64,000 bases of DNA from Auanema rhodensis (GCA_964057225.1 OZ059894.1:21234476-21298475); one strand, 5' to 3'; positions 1 through 10,849 are shown, counted from the first letter of the stretch. Translations and numbers: made by a program. The notes: generated by a model not told the origin, from the sequence alone.

Positions 1-319
1 TCCATGTACACTCAACATTGCTTCCAAAAACATTTTGACAAAAATTTTTTCGAAAAATTTCAGAATAATTCAGCAAAAAGTAGATGTTTTTAGATTCCTT
101 TTTCCAAGGCAAAGACGATGGACAATGTTATTCAACGAAAAAATTAATTCTTCAGGGTGAAAATCGAGGATATAAGTGTGAACTTATATCAGTTGATATC
201 TCGGTGCATTTTTAAGCTAGCGCAAATCTGATAACACAGATCGACGCAGCTTAAAAATCCGCATCGAATGCACTATACTACATCAAGAAACGCTTAATAC
301 ACAAATTAGTTATGATCGT
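1..319 (+). repeat. Truncated first monomer (b subtype)
   Basis: This is bases 33-351 of the monomer; the window edge cuts off the first 32 bases. It carries the b-subtype markers: G at monomer base 95, C at 103 and the CC ending of the 9-bp pyrimidine window. It ends in the CA form at 316-317. It is one of only four b-type units in the first 21 kb, the others starting at 2426, 6638 and 21029. The array clearly continues to the left of the window. Confidence 0.97.
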
Positions 320-2447
320 TTGAAAAATGATGCATTAGTGTATGTTGAGTTTCCATGTACACTCAACATTGCTTCCAAAAACATTTTGACAAAAATTTTT
401 TCGAAAAATTTCAAAATAATTTAGCAAAAAGTAGATGTTTTTAGATTCCTGTTTTTAAGGCAAAGACGATGGACAATGTTATTCAACGAAAAAATTAATT
501 CTTCAGGGTGAAAATCGAGGATATAAGTGTAAACTTATATCAGTTGATATCTCGGTGCATTTTTAAGCTAGCGCAAATTTGATAACACAGATCGACGCAG
601 CTTAAAAATCCGCATCGAATGCACTATACTACATTGAGAAACGCTTAATACAAAAATTAGTTATGATCGTTTGAAAAATGATGCATTAGTGTATGTTGAG
701 TTTCCATGTACACTCAACATTGCTTCCAAAAACATTTTGACAAAAATTTTTTCGAAAAATTTCAAAATAATTTAGCAAAAAGTAGATGTTTTTAGATTTC
801 TTTTTTCAAGGCAAAGACGATGGACAATGTTATTCAACGAAAAAATTAATTCTTCAGGGTGAAAATCGAGGATATAAGTGTAAACTTATATCAGTTGATA
901 TCTCGGTGCATTTTTAAGCTAGCGCACATCTGATAACACAGATCGACGCAGCTTAAAAATCCGCATCGAATGCACTATACTACATTGAGAAACGCTTAAT
1001 ACACAAATTAGTTATGATCGTTTGAAAAATGATGCATTAGTGTATGTTGAGTTTCCATGTACACTCAACTTTGCTTCCAAAAACATTTTGACAAAAATTT
1101 TTTCGAAAAATTTCAAAATAATTTAGCAAAAAGTAGATGTTTTTAGATTCCTTTTTTTAAGGCAAAGACGATGGACAATGTTATTCAACGAAAAAATTAA
1201 TTCTTCAGGGTGAAAATCGAGGATATAAGTGTGAACTTATATCAGTTGATATCTCGGTGCATTTTTAAGCTAGCGCAAATCTGATAACACAGATCGACGC
1301 AGCTTAAAAATCCGCATCGAATGCACTATACTACATCAAGAAACGCTTAATACACAAATTAGTTATGATCGTTTGAAAAATGATGCATTAGTGTATGTTG
1401 AGTTTCCATGTACACTCAACATTGCTTCCAAAAACATTTTGACAAAAATTTTTTCGAAAAATTTCAAAATAATTTAGCAAAAAGTAGATGTTTTTAGATT
1501 CCTGTTTTTAAGGCAAAGACGATGGACAATGTTATTCAACGAAAAAATTAATTCTTCAGGGTGAAAATCGAGGATATAAGTGTGAACTTATATCAGTTGA
1601 TATCTCGGTGCATTTTTAAGCTAGCGCAAATTTGATAACACAGATCGACGCAGCTTAAAAATCCGCATCGAATGCACTATACTACATTGAGAAACGCTTG
1701 ATAAAAAAATTAGTTATGTTCGTTTGAAAAATGATGCATTAGTGTATGTTGAGTTTCCATGTACACTCAACATTGCTTCCAAAAACATTTTGACAAAAAT
1801 TTTTTCGAAAAATTTCAAAATAATTTAGCAAAAAGTAGATGTTTTTAGATTCCTTTTTTCAAGGCAAAGACGATGGACAATGTTATTCAACGAAAAAATT
1901 AATTCTTCAGGGTGAAAATCGAGGATATAAGTGTAAACTTATATCAGTTGATATCTCGGTGCATTTTTAAGCTAGCGCAAATCTGATAACACAGATCGAC
2001 GCAGCTTAAAAATCCGCATCGAATGCACTATACTACATTGAGAAACGCATAATACAAAAATTAGTTATGATCGTTTGAAAAATGATGCATTAGTGTATGT
2101 TGAGTTTCCATGTACACTCAACATTGCTTCCAAAAACATTTTGACAAAAATTTTTTCGAAAAATTTCAAAATAATTTAGCAAAAAGTAGATGTTTTTAGA
2201 TTTCTTTTTTCAAGGCAAAGACGATGGACAATGTTATTCAACGAAAAAATTAATTCTTCAGGGTGAAAATCGAGGATATAAGTGTAAACTTATATCAGTT
2301 GATATCTCGGTGCATTTTTAAGCTAGCGCACATCTGATAACACAGATCGACGCAGCTTAAAAATCCGCATCGAATGCACTATACTACATTGAGAAACGCT
2401 TAATACAAAAATTAGTTATGATCGTTTGAAAAATGATGCATTAGTGT

Positions 2448-2475
2448 ATGTTGAGTTTCCATGTACACTCAACAT
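2448..2475. repeat. 9-bp inverted repeat IR1 (monomer bases 23-50)
   Basis: Arms ATGTTGAGT and ACTCAACAT are perfect reverse complements around a 10-base spacer. The same element recurs in every unit at 351-bp spacing and lies in the nearly invariant first 71 bases. The only change I saw in it is base 49 A to T in two units (starting at 1022 and 8042), which breaks one arm pair. It could be a protein-binding dyad or a foldback in transcripts; the sequence does not say which. Confidence 0.85.
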
Positions 2476-2482
2476 TGCTTCC

Positions 2483-2560
2483 AAAAACATTTTGACAAAA
2501 ATTTTTTCGAAAAATTTCAGAATAATTCAGCAAAAAGTAGATGTTTTTAGATTCCTTTTT
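2483..2560. other. Phased A/T tracts, predicted curved DNA (bases 58-135)
   Basis: Runs of A or T are centred near monomer bases 66, 77, 88, 96, 109, 121 and 133, a spacing close to one helical turn. The strongest is A5T6 at 72-82, followed by A5T3 at 85-92. Phased A-tracts are known to bend DNA and are common in satellites. In the b subtype two of the tracts are interrupted (G95, C103), so subtypes may differ in curvature. The curvature itself is inferred from the pattern, not calculated. Confidence 0.7.
2503..2514. repeat. 12-bp perfect palindrome (bases 78-89)
   Basis: TTTTTCGAAAAA reads identically on both strands and sits at the centre of the phased A/T-tract region. It is retained in nearly every unit. 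Rare changes just upstream (G or C at base 76, as in the units at 10850 and 42791) leave it intact; units at 59639 and 62447 share a change of the T run to ATG TTTT that shortens the left arm. Confidence 0.85.
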
Positions 2561-2562
2561 CC
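2554..2562. repeat. Hypervariable 9-bp pyrimidine window (bases 129-137)
   Basis: Between invariant AGATT and AAGGC, this window shows at least eleven alleles, all exactly nine bases: CCTTTTTCC, CCTTTTTTT, TCTTTTTTC, CCTGTTTTT, TTTTTTTTC, CCATTTTTC, TCTTTTTTT, CCTTTTTTC, CCATTTTGC, TATTTTTTC and TCTTTTTCC. It is the most useful single barcode for monomer type and for tracing duplications. The constant length in a T run is unusual, since such runs normally change length. Confidence 0.9.
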
Positions 2563-2625
2563 AAGGCAAAGACGATGGACAATGTTATTCAACGAAAAAA
2601 TTAATTCTTCAGGGTGAAAATCGAG

Positions 2626-2647
2626 GATATAAGTGTGAACTTATATC
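2626..2647. repeat. 22-bp hairpin IR2 with four-base loop (bases 201-222)
   Basis: Arms GATATAAGT and ACTTATATC are a perfect 9-bp inverted repeat around the four bases GTGA. In a plus-strand transcript this would be a 9-bp stem closed by a GNRA tetraloop. The commonest variant changes the loop to GTAA and one unit (20327) has GCGA, so all three loops fit GNRA. A linked variant group (units at 28049, 29804, 32963, 41738, 42089, 44546, 46652, 50864, 53321 and 54374) has A at base 216, which puts one mismatch in the stem. Function unknown. Confidence 0.85.
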
Positions 2648-2656
2648 AGTTGATAT
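2643..2656. repeat. 14-bp dyad overlapping IR2 (bases 218-231)
   Basis: ATATCA and TGATAT are reverse complements around GT. The left arm is shared with the right arm of IR2, so the two foldbacks are mutually exclusive. The right arm leads into the GATATC site at 227-232. Confidence 0.75.
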
Positions 2657-2658
2657 CT

Positions 2659-2723
2659 CGGTGCATTTTTAAGCTAGCGCAAATCTGATAACACAGATCG
2701 ACGCAGCTTAAAAATCCGCATCG
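2659..2723. repeat. 65-bp interrupted dyad IR3 (bases 234-298)
   Basis: From outside inwards: CGGTGC pairs with GCATCG (one G-T), then ATTTTTAAGCT with AGCTTAAAAAT (11 bp perfect), then GCG with CGC, then ATCTG with CAGAT around a six-base loop. The interruptions are a CC bulge, one unpaired A and a symmetrical 3 by 3 internal loop. Every unit carries it. Common variants fall at base 257 (internal loop), 260 (C-G becomes T-G) and 292 (bulge); the rarer 261 and 281 changes disrupt pairs. It could be a cruciform-forming site, a transcript hairpin, or the remnant of a small foldback element in the ancestral monomer. Confidence 0.8.
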
Positions 2724-2740
2724 AATGCATTATACTACAT

Positions 2741-2774
2741 CAAGAAACGCTTAATACACAAATTAGTTATGATC
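2741..2774. repeat. Variable 3' segment (bases 316-349)
   Basis: Bases 316-317 are CA or TG in almost all units. Further changes at 324, 325, 328, 332, 334, 347 and 349 combine into about seven recurrent haplotypes. Three of them (G328 with A332, T328 with A332, and G328 with C332 and C325) occur only left of about 20.7 kb. The haplotype with T324 T325 appears only from 28.4 kb rightwards. This makes the segment the second barcode for ordering units. Confidence 0.85.
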
Positions 2775-2776
2775 GT

Positions 2777-5700
2777 TTGAAAAATGATGCATTAGTGTAT
2801 GTTGAGTTTCCATGTACACTCAACATTGCTTCCAAAAACATTTTGACAAAAATTTTTTCGAAAAATTTCAAAATAATTTAGCAAAAAGTAGATGTTTTTA
2901 GATTCCTGTTTTTAAGGCAAAGACGATGGACAATGTTATTCAACGAAAAAATTAATTCTTCAGGGTGAAAATCGAGGATATAAGTGTGAACTTATATCAG
3001 TTGATATCTCGGTGCATTTTTAAGCTAGCGCAAATTTGATAACACAGATCGACGCAGCTTAAAAATCCGCATCGAATGCACTATACTACATTGAGAAACG
3101 CTTGATAAAAAAATTAGTTATGTTCGTTTGAAAAATGATGCATTAGTGTATGTTGAGTTTCCATGTACACTCAACATTGCTTCCAAAAACATTTTGACAA
3201 AAATTTTTTCGAAAAATTTCAAAATAATTTAGCAAAAAGTAGATGTTTTTAGATTCCTTTTTTTAAGGCAAAGACGATGGACAATGTTTTTCAACGAAAA
3301 AATTAATTCTTCAGGGTGAAAATCGAGGATATAAGTGTAAACTTATATCAGTTGATATCTCGGTGCATTTTTAAGCTAGCGCAAATCTGATAACACAGAT
3401 CGACGCAGCTTAAAAATCCGCATCGAATGCACTATACTACATTGAGAAACGCTTAATACAAAAATTAGTTATGATCGTTTGAAAAATGATGCATTAGTGT
3501 ATGTTGAGTTTCCATGTACACTCAACATTGCTTCCAAAAACATTTTGACAAAAATTTTTTCGAAAAATTTCAAAATAATTTAGCAAAAAGTAGATGTTTT
3601 TAGATTTCTTTTTTCAAGGCAAAGACGATGGACAATGTTATTCAACGAAAAAATTAATTCTTCAGGGTGAAAATCGAGGATATAAGTGTAAACTTATATC
3701 AGTTGATATCTCGGTGCATTTTTAAGCTAGCGCACATCTGATAACACAGATCGACGCAGCTTAAAAATCCGCATCGAATGCACTATACTACATTGAGAAA
3801 CGTTTGATACAAAAATTAGTTATGATCGTTTGAAAAATGATGCATTAGTGTATGTTGAGTTTCCATGTACACTCAACATTGCTTCCAAAAACATTTTGAC
3901 AAAAATTTTTTCGAAAAATTTCAAAATAATTTAGCAAAAAGTAGATGTTTTTAGATTCCTTTTTTTAAGGCAAAGACGATGGACAATGTTATTCAACGAA
4001 AAAATTAATTCTTCAGGGTGAAAATCGAGGATATAAGTGTGAACTTATATCAGTTGATATCTCGGTGCATTTTTAAGCTAGCGCAAATCTGATAACACAG
4101 ATCGACGCAGCTTAAAAATCCGCATCGAATGCACTATACTACATTGAGAAACGCTTAATACACAAATTAGTTATGATCGTTTGAAAAATGATGCATTAGT
4201 GTATGTTGAGTTTCCATGTACACTCAACATTGCTTCCAAAAACATTTTGACAAAAATTTTTTCGAAAAATTTCAAAATAATTTAGCAAAAAGTAGATGTT
4301 TTTAGATTTTTTTTTTCAAGGCAAAGACGATGGACAATGTTATTCAACGAAAAAATTAATTCTTCAGGGTGAAAATCGAGGATATAAGTGTGAACTTATA
4401 TCAGTTGATATCTCGGTGCATTTTTAAGCTAGCGCAAATCTGATAACACAGATCGACGCAGCTTAAAAATCCGCATCGAATGCACTATACTACATCAAGA
4501 AACGCTTAATACACAAATTAGTTATGATCGTTTGAAAAATGATGCATTAGTGTATGTTGAGTTTCCATGTACACTCAACATTGCTTCCAAAAACATTTTG
4601 ACAAAAATTTTTTCGAAAAATTTCAAAATAATTTAGCAAAAAGTAGATGTTTTTAGATTCCTGTTTTTAAGGCAAAGACGATGGACAATGTTATTCAACG
4701 AAAAAATTAATTCTTCAGGGTGAAAATCGAGGATATAAGTGTGAACTTATATCAGTTGATATCTCGGTGCATTTTTAAGCTAGCGCAAATTTGATAACAC
4801 AGATCGACGCAGCTTAAAAATCCGCATCGAATGCACTATACTACATTGAGAAACGCTTGATAAAAAAATTAGTTATGTTCGTTTGAAAAATGATGCATTA
4901 GTGTATGTTGAGTTTCCATGTACACTCAACATTGCTTCCAAAAACATTTTGACAAAAATTTTTTCGAAAAATTTCAAAATAATTTAGCAAAAAGTAGATG
5001 TTTTTAGATTCCTTTTTTTAAGGCAAAGACGATGGACAATGTTTTTCAACGAAAAAATTAATTCTTCAGGGTGAAAATCGAGGATATAAGTGTAAACTTA
5101 TATCAGTTGATATCTCGGTGCATTTTTAAGCTAGCGCAAATCTGATAACACAGATCGACGCAGCTTAAAAATCCGCATCGAATGCACTATACTACATTGA
5201 GAAACGCTTAATACAAAAATTAGTTATGATCGTTTGAAAAATGATGCATTAGTGTATGTTGAGTTTCCATGTACACTCAACATTGCTTCCAAAAACATTT
5301 TGACAAAAATTTTTTCGAAAAATTTCAAAATAATTTAGCAAAAAGTAGATGTTTTTAGATTTCTTTTTTCAAGGCAAAGACGATGGACAATGTTATTCAA
5401 CGAAAAAATTAATTCTTCAGGGTGAAAATCGAGGATATAAGTGTAAACTTATATCAGTTGATATCTCGGTGCATTTTTAAGCTAGCGCACATCTGATAAC
5501 ACAGATCGACGCAGCTTAAAAATCCGCATCGAATGCACTATACTACATTGAGAAACGTTTGATACAAAAATTAGTTATGATCGTTTGAAAAATGATGCAT
5601 TAGTGTATGTTGAGTTTCCATGTACACTCAACATTGCTTCCAAAAACATTTTGACAAAAATTTTTTCGAAAAATTTCAAAATAATTTAGCAAAAAGTAGA

Positions 5701-6286
5701 TGTTTTTAGATTCCTTTTTTTAAGGCAAAGACGATGGACAATGTTATTCAACGAAAAAATTAATTCTTCAGGGTGAAAATCGAGGATATAAGTGTGAACT
5801 TATATCAGTTGATATCTCGGTGCATTTTTAAGCTAGCGCAAATCTGATAACACAGATCGACGCAGCTTAAAAATCCGCATCGAATGCACTATACTACATT
5901 GAGAAACGCTTAATACACAAATTAGTTATGATCGTTTGAAAAATGATGCATTAGTGTATGTTGAGTTTCCATGTACACTCAACATTGCTTCCAAAAACAT
6001 TTTGACAAAAATTTTTTCGAAAAATTTCAAAATAATTTAGCAAAAAGTAGATGTTTTTAGATTTTTTTTTTCAAGGCAAAGACGATGGACAATGTTATTC
6101 AACGAAAAAATTAATTCTTCAGGGTGAAAATCGAGGATATAAGTGTGAACTTATATCAGTTGATATCTCGGTGCATTTTTAAGCTAGCGCAAATCTGATA
6201 ACACAGATCGACGCAGCTTAAAAATCTGCATCGAATGCACTATACTACATCAAGAAACGCTTAATACACAAATTAGTTATGATCGT
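2777..6286 (+). repeat. HOR-A, two tandem copies (5 x 351 = 1755 bp)
   Basis: Copies start at 2777 and 4532. The five units in order are: (1) CCTGTTTTT window, T260, G328/A332, T347; (2) T7 window, T162, A212; (3) TCTTTTTTC window, A212, C257, T325; (4) T7 window, G212; (5) TTTTTTTTC window, G212, CA at 316-317. By eye the two copies differ at a single base (292 in the fifth unit), while adjacent units inside a copy differ at several sites. That contrast is the definition of a higher-order repeat. Confidence 0.88.
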
Positions 6287-6988
6287 TTGAAAAATGATGC
6301 ATTAGTGTATGTTGAGTTTCCATGTACACTCAACATTGCTTCCAAAAACATTTTGACAAAAATTTTTTCGAAAAATTTCAAAATAATTTAGCAAAAAGTA
6401 GATGTTTTTAGATTTTTTTTTTCAAGGCAAAGACGATGGACAATGTTATTCAACGAAAAAATTAATTCTTCAGGGTGAAAATCGAGGATATAAGTGTGAA
6501 CTTATATCAGTTGATATCTCGGTGCATTTTTAAGCTAGCGCAAATCTGATAACACAGATCGACGCAGCTTAAAAATCCGCATCGAATGCACTATACTACA
6601 TTGAGAAACGCTTAATACAAAAATTAGTTATGATCGTTTGAAAAATGATGCATTAGTGTATGTTGAGTTTCCATGTACACTCAACATTGCTTCCAAAAAC
6701 ATTTTGACAAAAATTTTTTCGAAAAATTTCAGAATAATTCAGCAAAAAGTAGATGTTTTTAGATTCCTTTTTCCAAGGCAAAGACGATGGACAATGTTAT
6801 TCAACGAAAAAATTAATTCTTCAGGGTGAAAATCGAGGATATAAGTGTGAACTTATATCAGTTGATATCTCGGTGCATTTTTAAGCTAGCGCAAATCTGA
6901 TAACACAGATCGACGCAGCTTAAAAATCCGCATCGAATGCACTATACTACATCAAGAAACGCTTAATACACAAATTAGTTATGATCGT
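6287..6988 (+). repeat. Two monomers interposed between HOR-A copies
   Basis: The unit at 6287 repeats the TTTTTTTTC window of the HOR-A fifth unit but ends in the TG form; the unit at 6638 is b-type. They shift the HOR-A register by two units (702 bp) without disturbing the 351-bp phase, as expected of an unequal exchange between units. Confidence 0.8.
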
Positions 6989-9900
6989 TTGAAAAATGAT
7001 GCATTAGTGTATGTTGAGTTTCCATGTACACTCAACATTGCTTCCAAAAACATTTTGACAAAAATTTTTTCGAAAAATTTCAAAATAATTTAGCAAAAAG
7101 TAGATGTTTTTAGATTCCTGTTTTTAAGGCAAAGACGATGGACAATGTTATTCAACGAAAAAATTAATTCTTCAGGGTGAAAATCGAGGATATAAGTGTG
7201 AACTTATATCAGTTGATATCTCGGTGCATTTTTAAGCTAGCGCAAATCTGATAACACAGATCGACGCAGCTTAAAAATCTGCATCGAATGCACTATACTA
7301 CATTGAGAAACGCTTGATAAAAAAATTAGTTATGATCGTTTGAAAAATGATGCATTAGTGTATGTTGAGTTTCCATGTACACTCAACATTGCTTCCAAAA
7401 ACATTTTGACAAAAATTTTTTCGAAAAATTTCAAAATAATTTAGCAAAAAGTAGATGTTTTTAGATTCCTTTTTTTAAGGCAAAGACGATGGACAATGTT
7501 TTTCAACGAAAAAATTAATTCTTCAGGGTGAAAATCGAGGATATAAGTGTAAACTTATATCAGTTGATATCTCGGTGCATTTTTAAGCTAGCGCAAATCT
7601 GATAACACAGATCGACGCAGCTTAAAAATCCGCATCGAATGCACTATACTACATTGAGAAACGCTTAATACAAAAATTAGTTATGATCGTTTGAAAAATG
7701 ATGCATTAGTGTATGTTGAGTTTCCATGTACACTCAACATTGCTTCCAAAAACATTTTGACAAAAATTTTTTCGAAAAATTTCAAAATAATTTAGCAAAA
7801 AGTAGATGTTTTTAGATTTCTTTTTTCAAGGCAAAGACGATGGACAATGTTATTCAACGAAAAAATTAATTCTTCAGGGTGAAAATCGAGGATATAAGTG
7901 TAAACTTATATCAGTTGATATCTCGGTGCATTTTTAAGCTAGCGCACATCTGATAACACAGATCGACGCAGCTTAAAAATCCGCATCGAATGCACTATAC
8001 TACATTGAGAAACGTTTGATACAAAAATTAGTTATGATCGTTTGAAAAATGATGCATTAGTGTATGTTGAGTTTCCATGTACACTCAACTTTGCTTCCAA
8101 AAACATTTTGACAAAAATTTTTTCGAAAAATTTCAAAATAATTTAGCAAAAAGTAGATGTTTTTAGATTCCTTTTTTTAAGGCAAAGACGATGGACAATG
8201 TTATTCAACGAAAAAATTAATTCTTCAGGGTGAAAATCGAGGATATAAGTGTGAACTTATATCAGTTGATATCTCGGTGCATTTTTAAGCTAGCGCAAAT
8301 CTGATAACACAGATCGACGCAGCTTAAAAATCCGCATCGAATGCACTATACTACATTGAGAAACGCTTAATACACAAATTAGTTATGATCGTTTGAAAAA
8401 TGATGCATTAGTGTATGTTGAGTTTCCATGTACACTCAACATTGCTTCCAAAAACATTTTGACAAAAATTTTTTCGAAAAATTTCAAAATAATTTAGCAA
8501 AAAGTAGATGTTTTTAGATTTTTTTTTTCAAGGCAAAGACGATGGACAATGTTATTCAACGAAAAAATTAATTCTTCAGGGTGAAAATCGAGGATATAAG
8601 TGTGAACTTATATCAGTTGATATCTCGGTGCATTTTTAAGCTAGCGCAAATCTGATAACACAGATCGACGCAGCTTAAAAATCCGCATCGAATGCACTAT
8701 ACTACATCAAGAAACGCTTAATACACAAATTAGTTATGATCGTTTGAAAAATGATGCATTAGTGTATGTTGAGTTTCCATGTACACTCAACATTGCTTCC
8801 AAAAACATTTTGACAAAAATTTTTTCGAAAAATTTCAAAATAATTTAGCAAAAAGTAGATGTTTTTAGATTCCTGTTTTTAAGGCAAAGACGATGGACAA
8901 TGTTATTCAACGAAAAAATTAATTCTTCAGGGTGAAAATCGAGGATATAAGTGTGAACTTATATCAGTTGATATCTCGGTGCATTTTTAAGCTAGCGCAA
9001 ATTTGATAACACAGATCGACGCAGCTTAAAAATCCGCATCGAATGCACTATACTACATTGAGAAACGCTTGATAAAAAAATTAGTTATGTTCGTTTGAAA
9101 AATGATGCATTAGTGTATGTTGAGTTTCCATGTACACTCAACATTGCTTCCAAAAACATTTTGACAAAAATTTTTTCGAAAAATTTCAAAATAATTTAGC
9201 AAAAAGTAGATGTTTTTAGATTCCTTTTTTTAAGGCAAAGACGATGGACAATGTTTTTCAACGAAAAAATTAATTCTTCAGGGTGAAAATCGAGGATATA
9301 AGTGTAAACTTATATCAGTTGATATCTCGGTGCATTTTTAAGCTAGCGCAAATCTGATAACACAGATCGACGCAGCTTAAAAATCCGCATCGAATGCACT
9401 ATACTACATTGAGAAACGCTTAATACAAAAATTAGTTATGATCGTTTGAAAAATGATGCATTAGTGTATGTTGAGTTTCCATGTACACTCAACATTGCTT
9501 CCAAAAACATTTTGACAAAAATTTTTTCGAAAAATTTCAAAATAATTTAGCAAAAAGTAGATGTTTTTAGATTTCTTTTTTCAAGGCAAAGACGATGGAC
9601 AATGTTATTCAACGAAAAAATTAATTCTTCAGGGTGAAAATCGAGGATATAAGTGTAAACTTATATCAGTTGATATCTCGGTGCATTTTTAAGCTAGCGC
9701 ACATCTGATAACACAGATCGACGCAGCTTAAAAATCCGCATCGAATGCACTATACTACATTGAGAAACGTTTGATACAAAAATTAGTTATGATCGTTTGA
9801 AAAATGATGCATTAGTGTATGTTGAGTTTCCATGTACACTCAACATTGCTTCCAAAAACATTTTGACAAAAATTTTTTCGAAAAATTTCAAAATAATTTA

Positions 9901-10849
9901 GCAAAAAGTAGATGTTTTTAGATTCCTTTTTTTAAGGCAAAGACGATGGACAATGTTATTCAACGAAAAAATTAATTCTTCAGGGTGAAAATCGAGGATA
10001 TAAGTGTGAACTTATATCAGTTGATATCTCGGTGCATTTTTAAGCTAGCGCAAATCTGATAACACAGATCGACGCAGCTTAAAAATCCGCATCGAATGCA
10101 CTATACTACATTGAGAAACGCTTAATACACAAATTAGTTATGATCGTTTGAAAAATGATGCATTAGTGTATGTTGAGTTTCCATGTACACTCAACATTGC
10201 TTCCAAAAACATTTTGACAAAAATTTTTTCGAAAAATTTCAAAATAATTTAGCAAAAAGTAGATGTTTTTAGATTTTTTTTTTCAAGGCAAAGACGATGG
10301 ACAATGTTATTCAACGAAAAAATTAATTCTTCAGGGTGAAAATCGAGGATATAAGTGTGAACTTATATCAGTTGATATCTCGGTGCATTTTCAAGCTAGC
10401 GCAAATCTGATAACACAGATCGACGCAGCTTAAAAATCTGCATCGAATGCACTATACTACATCAAGAAACGCTTAATACACAAATTAGTTATGATCGTTT
10501 GAAAAATGATGCATTAGTGTATGTTGAGTTTCCATGTACACTCAACATTGCTTCCAAAAACATTTTGACAAAAATTTTTTCGAAAAATTTCAAAATAATT
10601 TAGCAAAAAGTAGATGTTTTTAGATTCCTGTTTTTAAGGCAAAGACGATGGACAATGTTATTCAACGAAAAAATTAATTCTTCAGGGTGAAAATCGAGGA
10701 TATAAGTGTGAACTTATATCAGTTGATATCTCGGTGCATTTTTAAGCTAGCGCAAATTTGATAACACAGATCGACGCAGCTTAAAAATCCGCATCGAATG
10801 CACTATACTACATTGAGAAACGCTTGATAAAAAAATTAGTTATGTTCGT
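6989..10849 (+). repeat. HOR-A, two copies plus first unit of a third
   Basis: Copies start at 6989 and 8744, then one more first-type unit at 10499. The first copy has C260, T292 and A347 in its first unit where other copies have T260, C292 and T347, and carries the rare T49 in its fourth unit (8042). The second copy ends in a unit (10148) with C at base 244 and T at 292; this rare pair recurs at 15062 and marks a duplication. Confidence 0.85.

Larger units (their letters stand above)
320..2776 (+). repeat. Seven monomers, irregular four-unit pattern
   Basis: Units start at 320, 671, 1022, 1373, 1724, 2075 and 2426. Read by their variants, the order CCTGTTTTT-window unit, A212 unit, A212 plus C257 unit, then a G212 unit with CA at 316-317 occurs about once every four units (1404 bp). 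It resembles HOR-A further right but is one unit shorter and less regular. The unit at 1022 has a rare T at base 49, shared only with the unit at 8042. The unit at 1724 has a private change in its 3' variable segment. The unit at 2426 is the second b-type monomer and is used here as the coordinate reference. Confidence 0.8.
2426..2776 (+). repeat. Reference monomer for the coordinates used here
   Basis: One full 351-base unit, b subtype. Layout by monomer base: 1-71 nearly invariant and containing a 9-bp inverted repeat (23-50); 58-135 phased A/T tracts with a 12-bp palindrome at 78-89; 129-137 hypervariable pyrimidine window; 138-200 nearly invariant; 201-231 two small dyads; 234-298 a large interrupted dyad; 316-349 variable 3' segment. 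It contains 12 CpG dinucleotides, so CpG is not depleted. Single sites present once per unit include GATATC (227-232), GCTAGC (248-253), TTCGAA (81-86) and TGTACA (37-42). The choice of base 1 is arbitrary. Confidence 0.95.

Noticed and set aside
2573-2610. Possible CENP-B box on the minus strand (TTTCGTTG at the start of the motif)
   Set aside because: Only the first half matches. The essential CGGG near the end of the motif is absent in every unit I checked.
2426-2617. Recurrent 63-codon open frame on the plus strand (32 full copies, all b-type units, for example also at 34016 and 63149)
   Set aside because: It starts at TTG, not ATG. It is open only because C103 replaces the T that makes codon 35 TAG in the common monomer type. 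Variants inside it are ordinary monomer polymorphisms, with no sign of codon-position bias, no recognisable domain and no ribosome-binding or eukaryotic start context. It is a shadow of the repeat.
2626-2635. TATA-like element (GATATAAG) as a promoter
   Set aside because: The bases are part of the IR2 hairpin arm, and there is no associated start-site or gene sequence. Transcription cannot be judged from sequence alone.
2685-2710. Possible hammerhead ribozyme core (CTGATAA in the IR3 loop)
   Set aside because: The invariant G of CUGANGA is A here and no GAAA follows the putative stem, so it cannot be a standard hammerhead.
2691-2775. Internal half-repeat: GAATGCACTATACTACATTGAG against TGATGCATTAGTGTATGTTGAG, 62 bp apart across the unit junction
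   Set aside because: About 14 of 22 positions agree in an AT-rich context and the similarity does not extend, so it is not good evidence of an older, shorter monomer.
2426-2776. tRNA-derived SINE or polymerase III gene as ancestor of the monomer
   Set aside because: No match to an A box or to the GGTTCGANTCC B box on either strand, and no terminal poly-A or short-repeat tail.
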